Source of the DNA: JBOFCS01 sp051646185
GTDB lineage: Bacteria > Actinomycetota > Actinomycetes > Mycobacteriales > Mycobacteriaceae
Assembly (NCBI GenBank): GCA_051646185.1
Contig: JBOFCS010000160.1
Location: 1 to 20,142, forward strand
Length of the DNA stretch: 20,142 nt
Direction: 5' to 3'
The notes beneath the pieces are model-generated. The model was not told where the DNA came from. It saw only the letters and a program-made list of their open reading frames with translations, and did not search any database. The position numbers and the translations under genes are program-made. Shown here in pieces: positions 1 to 9,570 of this stretch (position 1 is its first letter; each line of letters opens with the position of its first letter).

Positions 1-74
1 TCGACAAGTCACCACGGGTGAACAACAGCAACAACATCAGCCTTAAACTCCGCTGAAAACACTTTTTGAGTCAT
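1..74 (-). pseudogene. IS3-family transposase OrfA, N-terminal remnant
   Basis: Read on the minus strand, an ATG at 74 with a good Shine-Dalgarno (GGAAGGA, about 7 bases upstream) opens a frame beginning MTQKVFSAEFKADVVAVV, the usual start of an IS3-type OrfA helix-turn-helix protein. The frame hits TGA at 11-9 after 21 residues (ending HPW). In the neighbouring frame the same bases read FTRGDLS, which resembles the RRGDL-type continuation of such proteins, so one extra base appears to have broken the gene. The window ends here, so it cannot be seen whether the rest of the element survives. Family assignment rests on recalled OrfA N-termini and a short stretch. Confidence 0.55.
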
Positions 75-96
75 AACAACATCCTTCCACCATGAA

Positions 97-184
97 GACA
101 ATCTTCACAGCTAAGGTGTCACCTCAACCTTCAGCAGTCTCGACAATCTTCACAGCTAAGGTGTCACCTCAACCTTCAGCAGTC
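97..184. repeat. Two tandem copies of a 43-bp direct repeat
   Basis: Bases 97-139 and 142-184 are identical over 43 bp and separated by two bases (TC), a period of 45. Each copy contains an 11-bp near-palindrome, AGGTG-T-CACCT. The pair lies directly upstream of the minus-strand transposase remnant, where an IS3 terminal inverted repeat would be expected, so it may be a duplicated element end or leader. No third copy was seen in the window. Confidence 0.9.
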
Positions 185-509
185 CCATGAAAATAATAAG
201 ATACGGGTCAGATCAGATCACGGTGAGCTAGCAAATGTCAAGACGAAACCGTAAGGGGGAAATAAAACTCTTCACTGGCCAGTCCATACCGAGACGAGGT
301 AGATAACAAAACAATAACAATTCTTCACACCCCTCATTAGCTCACCGACTCTACCAGCAACGTAACTACCAGAAGCTGAACCCTTTACGCACGAAAGCCA
401 GCACACCTCCACCCTAAAAGCGTGCTACCACTTAAATTGCTTTCAAAGAAAGCCCCAAGAATTGGGGCCATAAAATTCGGGCTGGCTGCGTTACAAAACA
501 CAAACTGAG
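185..509. other. Intergenic stretch without a recognisable gene
   Basis: No convincing coding region was found on either strand: no long frame with a ribosome binding site and no recognisable protein segment. No tRNA-like TTCGA arm was noticed. The stretch contains two adjoining hairpin sequences near 439-468, described separately. It may be residual DNA from insertion-element activity. Confidence 0.5.
439..468 (-). terminator. Hairpin pair, possible intrinsic terminator (minus direction)
   Basis: GCCCCAA-GAA-TTGGGGC (452-468) is a perfect 7-bp stem with a 3-base loop. Read on the minus strand it is followed by TTTCTTT, the usual terminator form. A second perfect stem, GCTTTC-AAA-GAAAGC (439-453), overlaps it by two bases, so the two folds exclude each other. 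On the plus strand the downstream sequence is not T-rich. There is no intact minus-strand gene immediately upstream for it to serve, which lowers confidence. Confidence 0.4.
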
Positions 510-540
510 TTCACCTGCAAAATTGGGGTGGTTGTATTAA
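510..540 (+). promoter_or_regulatory. Weak candidate promoter for the UvrA-like gene
   Basis: TTCACC (510-515) and TGTATT (533-538) are separated by 17 bases, with TATTAA overlapping the second box. The match to the corynebacterial TAnnnT -10 box is poor. If used, the transcript would have a leader of about 100 bases before the ATG at 649. Confidence 0.25.
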
Positions 541-648
541 ACGACTTAAGAGCGAGCGCCTAGTGCAGTGCCCACCCAGTCGTGCTACGTGGTTTTGCCA
601 CACTGGTTAAATCACGGTACCCGGATTCAGAGAACAAACGGAGGAATC

Positions 649-3063
<2,415 letters not shown>

Positions 3064-3098
3064 TAATCTGCTGTGGGCTAGCGGCTGGCATGAAGGCC

Positions 3099-3152
3099 TT
3101 GAAGCTTGGTGATGTTCACAGCTCAGTCATGATGGGGTTTCCTGTGCTTCAA
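3099..3152. other. Inverted repeat between convergent genes
   Basis: TTGAAGC (3099-3105) and GCTTCAA (3146-3152) form 7-bp arms about 40 bases apart in the 96-bp gap between two convergent stop codons. The long loop and the lack of a clear T-run make it a poor intrinsic terminator, but nothing better was seen in the gap. Confidence 0.25.
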
Positions 3153-3159
3153 AGAAAAG

Positions 3160-4740
3160 CTATTCGCTATTGTCCACCTTTGTGGTTCGCAGTTCATGTC
3201 CTTTGGATGTCAGGCAGCGACCGGTTTTTAAGTCCCAGTCCCAACCGTGCAGGTTGCAGGTAAGAGTAGTTCCTTCCACGACACCAAATTTTGATAAATC
3301 TGCCTTGAGGTGTGGGCATCTGCGTTGAATTTCCCATCCTGACACAGTGATTGATGCACTATCGTCATGAGCTTCTGCGAACCAACCGTCGGCGTAAGCA
3401 ATCCGTTCATCGGTGAGGCATTTGAAGAAGGTGTACAGGAACTCGTTATAGCCACCGACTCGCCAGGCCCGGAACCTTGTGGATAAGAAAATGGTATTTA
3501 CCCAGTCCGGTTCGTCATCGCGTAACACGGTACGTACGAGTTCCGAGGCTATTTCAAAACCATAGCGGAATTTTTCATCGGTAAGGCTTTGTCGGACAAT
3601 GCGTTGCGGAAAATCAAGGACGACTGTCTCTGAACCCTCAGCCCCTGCTGGGCCTAGTTGTAGGGCGACAGGGTAGCCAATGCCATCACAGATGAGATCG
3701 GATTGGGCCATAATTGGTTCAAACTTAGCTCGCAGTGGTTCTAGTAGCGGATCACCCGAAGCGGTTGCCCAGGAGGCTTTTTCAGCAGCAATAATGGGTG
3801 CTTGGCGTTGAGCAAATTCTTCAATATATTGCGCTTTGTTTGTGGTGAAAATCGCTTCCACATCTTTTTCGGGTAGTGGATGGGTCAGCGAACATAGTTC
3901 ACTACCAAGGAAATCAGCAGTTGAACCAGGAATCATCAGCAGCCCTTTGTCATGTCCATGAGTACGCATCTGATCGAGAAAAACCATCTGATCAGGGAAA
4001 ATATTGGCAGGATTTCCAGCATCGTCATTGAGGAAGCGAAGTTCTTCATCCAGGAAGGCCGGAGGACCGGCTGAAGGTACCACCCAGGCCGCATCTACCT
4101 GCGAAATGTATTCCCGACAGCGATCCATTCCGCGCTGCCGTTTTTGAGTACCAAAGGCATCTTTCGCGCGTTGTGGCATGTCGTACACCATGGGGTACCA
4201 GATGGCTCCCGAGTACTGCAACAGGTGAACATCAATTTTTCCGAACTCATCGGCCAGTACGTCAAGGTCGACTGGGCGAGCGTCATTCATATTAAAAATG
4301 GTGGTGTGGCCATCAGAAACAACCAGTCCAGAATCCCCGATAGGACCATCAGCCGGGGCACGCAAAGCGATGATCATGATATCCAGATCGCCCTTAGGTC
4401 CGCTGATCTGGTGTTTTATGGAATTTGTGGTGTCAAAGAACTTGTGAAAGCCCAGTTTTTCCAACTCACGTTTAAGATCCGGCACCGGAAAATCTGGTAG
4501 CAGCACGGTGGCATCTTTATTGACATGCGCGCTGAGGTTTTTAGGGTCGAAGTGATCTTTATGTAGATGGGAGATGTAGAGGTAGTCGCAATCGCCGAGG
4601 GCGTTCCAGTCAAGCTGGGTGTTATCGGGATAGGGAAACCAGGAGGCAAAGTAGGCAGGGTTCACCCAGGGATCACACAAAATTGACCCGGCAGTTGTTT
4701 CAATACGAAAGCCTGCATGCCCGATGCTGGTGACCTGCAC
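3160..4740 (-). CDS. MBL-fold metallohydrolase fused to a C-terminal Rieske [2Fe-2S] domain
   Basis: 526 aa. The N-terminal half is a metallo-beta-lactamase fold of the UlaG/NAPE-PLD-like kind: GHAGF at 7-11, DPW at 23-25, the metal motif HLHKDH at 58-63 (H58, H60, D62, H63), and a likely further ligand in NMNDAR (D153). The C-terminus carries a complete Rieske cluster motif: C475-P-H477 and C495-NL-H498. About 200 residues of unrecognised sequence lie between. It corresponds to M. tuberculosis Rv3818 by position and architecture; no reaction is established that I know of. CMP-Neu5Ac hydroxylase joins the same two domain types, but with Rieske first. There is no signal peptide, so it should be cytoplasmic. 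The start is a GTG at 4740 with GGAGG seven bases upstream. It is transcribed divergently from the acyltransferase, with about 0.1 kb between them. Confidence 0.87.
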   Translation of the reverse strand: MQVTSIGHAGFRIETTAGSILCDPWVNPAYFASWFPYPDNTQLDWNALGDCDYLYISHLHKDHFDPKNLSAHVNKDATVLLPDFPVPDLKRELEKLGFHKFFDTTNSIKHQISGPKGDLDIMIIALRAPADGPIGDSGLVVSDGHTTIFNMNDARPVDLDVLADEFGKIDVHLLQYSGAIWYPMVYDMPQRAKDAFGTQKRQRGMDRCREYISQVDAAWVVPSAGPPAFLDEELRFLNDDAGNPANIFPDQMVFLDQMRTHGHDKGLLMIPGSTADFLGSELCSLTHPLPEKDVEAIFTTNKAQYIEEFAQRQAPIIAAEKASWATASGDPLLEPLRAKFEPIMAQSDLICDGIGYPVALQLGPAGAEGSETVVLDFPQRIVRQSLTDEKFRYGFEIASELVRTVLRDDEPDWVNTIFLSTRFRAWRVGGYNEFLYTFFKCLTDERIAYADGWFAEAHDDSASITVSGWEIQRRCPHLKADLSKFGVVEGTTLTCNLHGWDWDLKTGRCLTSKGHELRTTKVDNSE

Positions 4741-4853
4741 AGTAAAACCTCCAGAACAAAGTTGGTTACTTGCTTAGCCTACTGGGTCACGCAAAGGGGA
4801 GGGGGACGGCCGAAGAGCTTGCCGCGAGCCTGCAAGAGTATAGAGTGGCCGTT

Positions 4854-5606
4854 GTGGAACTCGTATACGGAACAATAATCCGGACTGCTCTGGTGCTGTG
4901 GAAATTACAAGGTCTGAAAATGACCACGTCAGGCGAGGAAAACCTGCCCGTTGAAGGCGGTGCAGTGATCGCCATCAACCACACCGGATACATGGACTTT
5001 ACCTATGCTGGGCTGCCGCTCTTTAAGGTGAATAAACACCGCAAGCTTCGCTATATGGCTAAAAAAGAGGTTTTCGATAACCCGGTTTCCGGGCCATTAA
5101 TGCGGGCGTGTCAGCACATTGCTGTAGATCGCGGCAATGGAAATGCCTCCTACAACGAAGCCGTGGCTAAGCTGAAAAAAGGCGAGCTAGTGGCGGTTTA
5201 TCCCGAGGCAACGATTAGCCGCAGTTTTGAAATCAAAGACCTCAAATCGGGTGCAGCGCGGATGGCTATTGAAGCCAATGTTCCGATCGTTCCGCATATT
5301 GTGTGGGGAGCGCAGCGAGTGTGGACCAAAGGGCATCCCAAAAATATGGTGCGCCCAGGGGTTCCCATTGTGATTTTGGTGGGAGAACCGATAGAGCCGA
5401 CTCTGCCTGCTGCTGAACTTACAGCGCTACTGAGGTCTCGGATGCAAGAACTTCTGATCAAAGCCCAGGAACTTTATGGGGACCATCCCGCTGGTGAGTA
5501 CTGGGTTCCTAAGCGCCTTGGTGGTGGAGCGCCATCATTGGAAGAGGCCACTGCACTTGATGAAAAAGAATTGGCTGAGCGTGCCGCCAAGCGCTTAGCA
5601 GAGTGA
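4854..5606 (+). CDS. PlsC-type lysophospholipid acyltransferase (1-acylglycerol-3-phosphate acyltransferase family)
   Basis: About 250 aa. It has the PlsC/LPLAT catalytic motif NHTGYMD (H43, D48: HX4D) and the second-block motif YPEATISRS (P117-E118) in place of the more common EGTRS. Known members move an acyl chain onto lysophosphatidate or related lipids at the inner membrane; the acceptor here cannot be read from sequence. Homologues of Rv3816c type sit at this place in mycobacteria. The start is uncertain. The open frame extends to a TTG at 4770 with no ribosome binding site; GTG at 4854 gives the family-like N-terminus VELVYGTII, and GTG at 4845 has a weak AAGAG upstream. I chose 4854. 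Its TGA overlaps the next gene's GTG by 4 bp (GTGA), which suggests translational coupling to the HAD phosphatase. Confidence 0.85.
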   Translation: MELVYGTIIRTALVLWKLQGLKMTTSGEENLPVEGGAVIAINHTGYMDFTYAGLPLFKVNKHRKLRYMAKKEVFDNPVSGPLMRACQHIAVDRGNGNASYNEAVAKLKKGELVAVYPEATISRSFEIKDLKSGAARMAIEANVPIVPHIVWGAQRVWTKGHPKNMVRPGVPIVILVGEPIEPTLPAAELTALLRSRMQELLIKAQELYGDHPAGEYWVPKRLGGGAPSLEEATALDEKELAERAAKRLAE

Positions 5607-5650
5607 ACAAGAGCGTGCCGCTAAGTGCTTGGTCCGGTACCAAGAGCGTG
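5577..5650 (+). repeat. Imperfect direct repeats across the acyltransferase/HAD junction
   Basis: GAGCGTGCCGC occurs at 5577 and 5611, followed by the near-identical cAAGcGCTTa and tAAGtGCTTg. A third partial copy (CAAGAGCGTG, also at 5608) lies at 5641-5650. The spacing is 33-34 bp. The repeats encode the end of one protein and the start of the other, in different frames, and could reflect a small tandem duplication that created the overlapping stop/start. Confidence 0.6.
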
Positions 5651-6463
5651 TGGTCACCGGCGCTTGTGGCTAGCGATGTTGATGGAACTTTGCTTGACAA
5701 CAAAGAAAAAGTTACGGCAAGAACCCGTAAGGCCGTCCATGCAGTAGTTGCCGGTGGCGCCCATTTTGTGGTGGCCACAGGCAGGCCACCACGGTGGGTT
5801 CATCCAGTTGTTGAAGGACTGGGTGTTGCGCCGTTGTGTGTTTGTGCAAATGGTGCTGTTATCTACGACAGTGCCACCGATCGGGTGCTTCAGGTGCAAA
5901 ATCTGGACCCATACCGGTTAGCAAAATTGGCGGAAATAGCGTTGCGGAGCATTCCGGGTGCCGGGCTTGCTGTGGAGCGGGTTGGGAAAAGTGCCCATGA
6001 TGCGGCTACCCCACAGTTTGTGAGTTCGCCTGGCTACCAACATGCTTGGCTTAACCCTGACAATACTGAGGTATCTATTACTGAGGTTCTTGACCAACCG
6101 GCGGTGAAGTTGTTGATTCGACATCCGGGTGCGTGCAGTGCAGACATGGTTAAGGCCATTGCGACCGAAGTTGGCTTTTTGGCTGATATCACTTTTTCTA
6201 CTAATAATGGCCTGATTGAATTATCTGCTCCGGGGATCACCAAGGCTTCGGGCTTGCAGGTCATAGTTGATCGACTAAATATCAGCCCTGCTTCGGTGCT
6301 AGCTTTTGGTGATATGCCCAACGATATTCCGATGCTTACCTGGGCTGGTCATGGAGTGGCGATGGGTAACGCACATCCTGAGGTCAAAGCGATTGCAGAT
6401 GAAATCACCGAGACAAATTCGCAGGACGGAGTTGCCTCGGTGATTGAACGATTGCTTGTCTAG
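5603..6463 (+). CDS. Cof-type HAD-IIB hydrolase (phosphatase)
   Basis: 286 aa with the full HAD motif set: motif I DVDGTLLD (nucleophile D25, acid D27), motif II ATG (T59), motif III Lys in TKASG (K214) and motif IV GDMPND (236-241), followed by GVAMGNA. The long insert between motifs II and III is the Cof-type (C2B) cap. Such enzymes dephosphorylate sugar phosphates, nucleotides or cofactor precursors; the substrate cannot be assigned. It matches Rv3813c by position. The GTG at 5603 overlaps the upstream stop by 4 bp and has no clear Shine-Dalgarno, so translation probably depends on coupling; a GTG at 5648 is a possible later start because the conserved region begins only at about residue 20. 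Its TAG stop shares a CTAG palindrome with the stop of the convergent gene. Confidence 0.88.
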   Translation: MNKSVPLSAWSGTKSVWSPALVASDVDGTLLDNKEKVTARTRKAVHAVVAGGAHFVVATGRPPRWVHPVVEGLGVAPLCVCANGAVIYDSATDRVLQVQNLDPYRLAKLAEIALRSIPGAGLAVERVGKSAHDAATPQFVSSPGYQHAWLNPDNTEVSITEVLDQPAVKLLIRHPGACSADMVKAIATEVGFLADITFSTNNGLIELSAPGITKASGLQVIVDRLNISPASVLAFGDMPNDIPMLTWAGHGVAMGNAHPEVKAIADEITETNSQDGVASVIERLLV

Positions 6464-6918
6464 AGCAAAGATCTGAACGCGATATCTGCTACCACTGTTT
6501 GAATGGAATCCTCTGGAATAATGAAGGTTTCAGTAATTTCGACAGTCATAAGGCGAGCCCCTGCATATCCTGAATCGAGGAGGTAGCGGGTGGTGACGAG
6601 TTCGCCTTCTTCGCAAATTTCTAACTCACGAACCCCTTGGATGACCTTGTACTGCAGACCATTATTGAGGTCCTCAGACATCTGTGGTCCAGAGAATCCG
6701 GTTTGAAAGCCTAGCTCGGTTCGGGTGGCATCCGAAGTGAACCTAACTTGACTAGAATCATGACTAACGAGCGCTTCGATGTACGCGCGCGCCTGGGCCT
6801 GGCGAACTGATTCTGTTGGAATTGTATCGGCGTTTGCTTGAGCCCCGATTCCCCCGAGGAAGGGTATGAGGGCGACGGCAGTGGCTGCGGTTTTTAAGAC
6901 CTGGGATCGAATGTGCAT
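6460..6918 (-). CDS. Small secreted protein, possibly NTF2/SnoaL-like
   Basis: 152 aa with a clear signal peptide: basic MHIRSQVLK, a hydrophobic core at about 11-24, and a likely cleavage after AQANA at residue 30. The mature part (AQARAYIEALVSHD, then a region with NNGLQYKVIQGVRELEI and TRYLLD) resembles bacterial and fungal proteins of SnoaL/NTF2-like type that I recall as uncharacterised; this is weak. There are no obvious catalytic residues, and a single Cys sits near the middle. The start is the ATG at 6918, with only a weak AGGG about 12 bases upstream. The gene lies 34 bp after RNase HI on the same strand and may be co-transcribed with it. Its TAG overlaps the stop of the HAD gene tail to tail. 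Confidence 0.75.
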   Translation of the reverse strand: MHIRSQVLKTAATAVALIPFLGGIGAQANADTIPTESVRQAQARAYIEALVSHDSSQVRFTSDATRTELGFQTGFSGPQMSEDLNNGLQYKVIQGVRELEICEEGELVTTRYLLDSGYAGARLMTVEITETFIIPEDSIQTVVADIAFRSLL

Positions 6919-6952
6919 AAGTCATAGTAACCCTGCGGTCTGATTATTTAAG

Positions 6953-7468
6953 CTAAAAGAGAGTGTACGGTTCTTCTTCGGCCGGAATTGTGTGTGCTGA
7001 TGATAGAGATTCTGCTTCAGGAAAGTTGTCCACAACTTTATCTTGAACTGCCCGGGCTGCTTCCCCAGCAAGAGTGTCCGCTAGTTCATTAAAATGATGA
7101 CCAACATGTCCTCGTACCCAGCGAAACCTAACGGCACCAGGGCGATCGTTGATGGCAGCGTCAATGGCCTGAATGAGTTCGATATTTTTTACCGGGCTAC
7201 CGCTGGCAGTTTTCCATCCTCGAGATTTCCAGCTGGGCAGCCACTCAGAGGCGCATTTAATTGCATACTGTGAATCAGATTCAATAAGCAGCGGTTGGTC
7301 ACCGGGATGGGCAAGCACGGCTTCCAGCACAGCACGTAATTCCGCAATTTGATTGGTCCCGGAGGGGGCCCCACCGGTGCCGGTGGGGCCTTCACGGTTT
7401 ACCCAGGCCCATCCAATGGCTCCCCCTGGATTGCGTAGGCAGGAACCGTCTGTACTGACAATGATCAC
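6953..7468 (-). CDS. rnhA: Ribonuclease HI
   Basis: 171 aa. It cleaves the RNA strand of RNA:DNA hybrids in the cytoplasm (R-loops, Okazaki primers). All five RNase H1 active-site residues align with the E. coli enzyme: D7 (STDGSC), E43 (AELRA), D65 (ESDSQY), H121 (RGHVGH) and D131 (NELAD, ten residues after the His as in E. coli). After about residue 137 there is an acidic C-terminal tail of about 35 residues that is not part of the catalytic fold. The start is a GTG at 7468; no Shine-Dalgarno is seen, and the expected position is occupied by a small inverted repeat. It lies 74 bp downstream of the amidase gene on the same strand. Confidence 0.92.
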   Translation of the reverse strand: MIIVSTDGSCLRNPGGAIGWAWVNREGPTGTGGAPSGTNQIAELRAVLEAVLAHPGDQPLLIESDSQYAIKCASEWLPSWKSRGWKTASGSPVKNIELIQAIDAAINDRPGAVRFRWVRGHVGHHFNELADTLAGEAARAVQDKVVDNFPEAESLSSAHTIPAEEEPYTLF

Positions 7469-7541
7469 TAGCCAAGGCTACGGTCACACACAGACATATT
7501 GTGTTTGTGTGGCAGTGTGTTTAGTGATTTAGTGCTAAATC
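7469..7541 (-). promoter_or_regulatory. Three inverted repeats between the amidase and RNase HI genes
   Basis: The 74-bp gap contains GATTTAG-TG-CTAAATC (7526-7541, perfect 7-bp arms) one base from the amidase stop, CACACAGACA/TGTTTGTGTG (7487-7496 and 7502-7511, 10 bp with one G-T pair), and TAGCC-AA-GGCTA (7469-7480) abutting the rnhA GTG. No T-run follows the first on the minus strand, so it is not a textbook terminator. Possible roles are an operator, an RNA processing site or occlusion of the rnhA start. Confidence 0.5.
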
Positions 7542-7542
7542 G

Positions 7543-9570
7543 TTACCGGGGCGCGGTTGTTATAGAGAAACCTTGATCCGCGAGGGATTGTTCGTAGGTT
7601 TCTTTGTAGGCGTTAAGGACTTTTGTCACTATTGCGCTTACCTTGTCAAAAATGAGCGAGCCGTTTTCAAAGTCAGCACGCATACCTTCGGGAACGGGGT
7701 ACTCATCGCTAATGGGCAGACCTAGTTCGCCATACTCAAATCCTAGCGATGCCCACATTTGTGAGATGGCGCCTAAAATGGTGTAGGCGCCTCGTTCAGG
7801 TGTCCAGTAGATAGCGCCATTTTGGAAGGTAGCAAATCTGGCATTGCCTTGAGCGGGACGTTCACCAGATGTTGCCTCGCCAAGGACTCCGGTAGGTCCG
7901 CCAAGTGCTAACCATTTCTGAGCAATAGCTCCAGGGTCAAGCAGGGTCAGTAAGTCGCCAACAGTCATCGGTGTGGTTGCTGAATTTGGGCTAGCTGTGA
8001 CGCTTAAGGGGTTTACTGTCACGCTTGGACCAGGTAATCCGGCCGCAGTTTTTGCGGCAATGTCTCTGATGTGGCCCAGATATTGGTAGCCAGTGTCGCC
8101 AGGGCAAGCGGTATTGCCTACATCGCGGTGGCCGAAGATCATCGGAAGATTAATGGTTCCACCTTCCGAGATAAACGTGTATTCAGTTCCCTCCGAAATC
8201 ATTTCGGTAGTACCTTGCGGGTCAAGCCCGGCAATCTTTAATCGCCAGCCGAGGAATGAGCCAAGAGAATTAAGCTGCTCTGTGCTGGGTGCTTCATCGG
8301 TATAGTCACCCATCATGGCAACCCCAATAGTGTTTTCATTAAATCCGCCGGTATGCGCGCCTTGAACTGGTTTGTCGAGTCCACCGGCGCGTCCTTCAAA
8401 GATTTGACCGTATTTGTCCACAAGGGCGTTGTAGCCAATATCGCACCATCCTAGGGTTTGGGCGTGGTAGGCGTAGATCGCTCGAACTATTTCCGCTGAT
8501 TCTTCTTTGGAGTAGTTGTTGCTACCGGCGGTGTGGTGGACCACAGCACCGCCAAGTGAGTCATCAATAACAGGGTCTGAGCAGCGTATGGATTCGTCAG
8601 CGCCCCACTGGGTCCGGCTAATGATCTTTGGCATGTTTACTTGGGAGTTTGGTGCTGCGGCTGCCATCGGAACTTGACTGGCCAGCTCATCTAGTTTTGC
8701 ATCTGTGGTGCTTGAACCTGGGTTGATAAGGACAGCATTAACGGTGTCCGCAGATGTTTGGTTAAGTGGCGTTTCTTGTTTGACTGGTTGGTACCCGAGA
8801 TTGGGCTTTGGTATTGGTGGCACAGTAAAAGCTGAGGATGATGGAGCCGAAGTGAGCGTTGTACGGTCATCGGCTGAATCAGGTGAGCCGGTGAGCGTGC
8901 CGTCGGTAGTGTTGGGATTGCTGTTGGAGGTTGACGTCGGTTGGTTCTCTGGCAGTTGCGCATCAGCCATGGCAATCTGAACTGCAGTGGTTTTTCCTAC
9001 ATAGATCGGGTCGGTGCCTTGTTTTCCGGAAGCGGGTGCTGCATCTGATTTACCAGTATCAAGGGGTTGGGCAGAGAACCATGGTCCCCAACTTCCGTCA
9101 GCTTGTTTAGCGCGAACTTTTGCCACGGTGGAAGATAAGCCGTCCCAGGTCAGCGCAAGCAAGCTAAAAGGCTCTGCCTGGGTAATTTCCTTCACCGCAG
9201 CTCGTGCTGGGGTATCAGTAGATTCTGCTGGTGCCGGGGTTGCCAGGGAGCTTGCTGCAGTTCCGGTGCTAGTGACCGGAGGAAGCTGGATAGGGGGTAA
9301 AGCTAGAGGTGGCAGTGTTATTGGAGGCAGTGTGATACCAAACTGTTCTAACCCGGCTTCAACAGCGTTGAGAATGATAGTTGGCAGATCTGCAAGCGGT
9401 ATTTCGCTCATGGAGGTTGGGATGACTACCGGGGTTTCGTTTTTTGCCGAGTCAACTTCGGGGGACCTAAAAGGTGAGCTGGAGGCGACAAACACTGCGA
9501 GGGGACTTGCAACTGCCAAAGCGGCGACGGCACTGAGTGCAATCGAAGGCTTGGGACGGCGATTAGGCAA
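7543..9570 (-). CDS. Exported N-acetylmuramoyl-L-alanine amidase with LGFP repeats (Rv3811-like)
   Basis: 675 aa. A basic N-terminus and hydrophobic segment (11-30) form a signal peptide or anchor. LPP repeats (LPPITLPPLALPPIQLPP, 81-98) follow, then a domain with WGPWF at 161-165, and a low-complexity Ser/Thr/Pro linker (205-250). The PGRP/amidase_2 domain spans about 313-505, with zinc-ligand candidates H345 or H346 (VVHHTAG), H481 (GHRD) and C489 (ACPG). Two LGFP-type repeats (about 547-592 and 599-650) end the protein; such repeats are proposed to anchor corynebacterial proteins to arabinogalactan. It should cut the amide bond between muramic acid and the stem peptide outside the cell. 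The start is a TTG at 9570, supported by GAGGAG five bases upstream. It is divergent from glf, as Rv3811 is in M. tuberculosis, though the erp/pirG gene found there is absent. Confidence 0.9.
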   Translation of the reverse strand: MPNRRPKPSIALSAVAALAVASPLAVFVASSSPFRSPEVDSAKNETPVVIPTSMSEIPLADLPTIILNAVEAGLEQFGITLPPITLPPLALPPIQLPPVTSTGTAASSLATPAPAESTDTPARAAVKEITQAEPFSLLALTWDGLSSTVAKVRAKQADGSWGPWFSAQPLDTGKSDAAPASGKQGTDPIYVGKTTAVQIAMADAQLPENQPTSTSNSNPNTTDGTLTGSPDSADDRTTLTSAPSSSAFTVPPIPKPNLGYQPVKQETPLNQTSADTVNAVLINPGSSTTDAKLDELASQVPMAAAAPNSQVNMPKIISRTQWGADESIRCSDPVIDDSLGGAVVHHTAGSNNYSKEESAEIVRAIYAYHAQTLGWCDIGYNALVDKYGQIFEGRAGGLDKPVQGAHTGGFNENTIGVAMMGDYTDEAPSTEQLNSLGSFLGWRLKIAGLDPQGTTEMISEGTEYTFISEGGTINLPMIFGHRDVGNTACPGDTGYQYLGHIRDIAAKTAAGLPGPSVTVNPLSVTASPNSATTPMTVGDLLTLLDPGAIAQKWLALGGPTGVLGEATSGERPAQGNARFATFQNGAIYWTPERGAYTILGAISQMWASLGFEYGELGLPISDEYPVPEGMRADFENGSLIFDKVSAIVTKVLNAYKETYEQSLADQGFSITTAPR

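Noticed and set aside
185..567. Possible tRNA or CRISPR elements in the gene-free left region
   Set aside because: No cloverleaf-like arms and no regularly spaced repeats beyond the two 43-bp copies to its left.
568..648. In-frame upstream GTG start for the UvrA-like gene at 568
   Set aside because: No ribosome binding site and a non-conserved N-terminus; the ATG at 649 has GGAGG at the right distance.
4144..4500. 118-residue open frame antisense to the MBL-Rieske gene
   Set aside because: It lies wholly inside a well-supported gene and shows no recognisable domain.
4770..4853. TTG start of the acyltransferase at 4770
   Set aside because: No Shine-Dalgarno, and it would leave only 29 bp to the divergent gene; the conserved region begins at about 4854.
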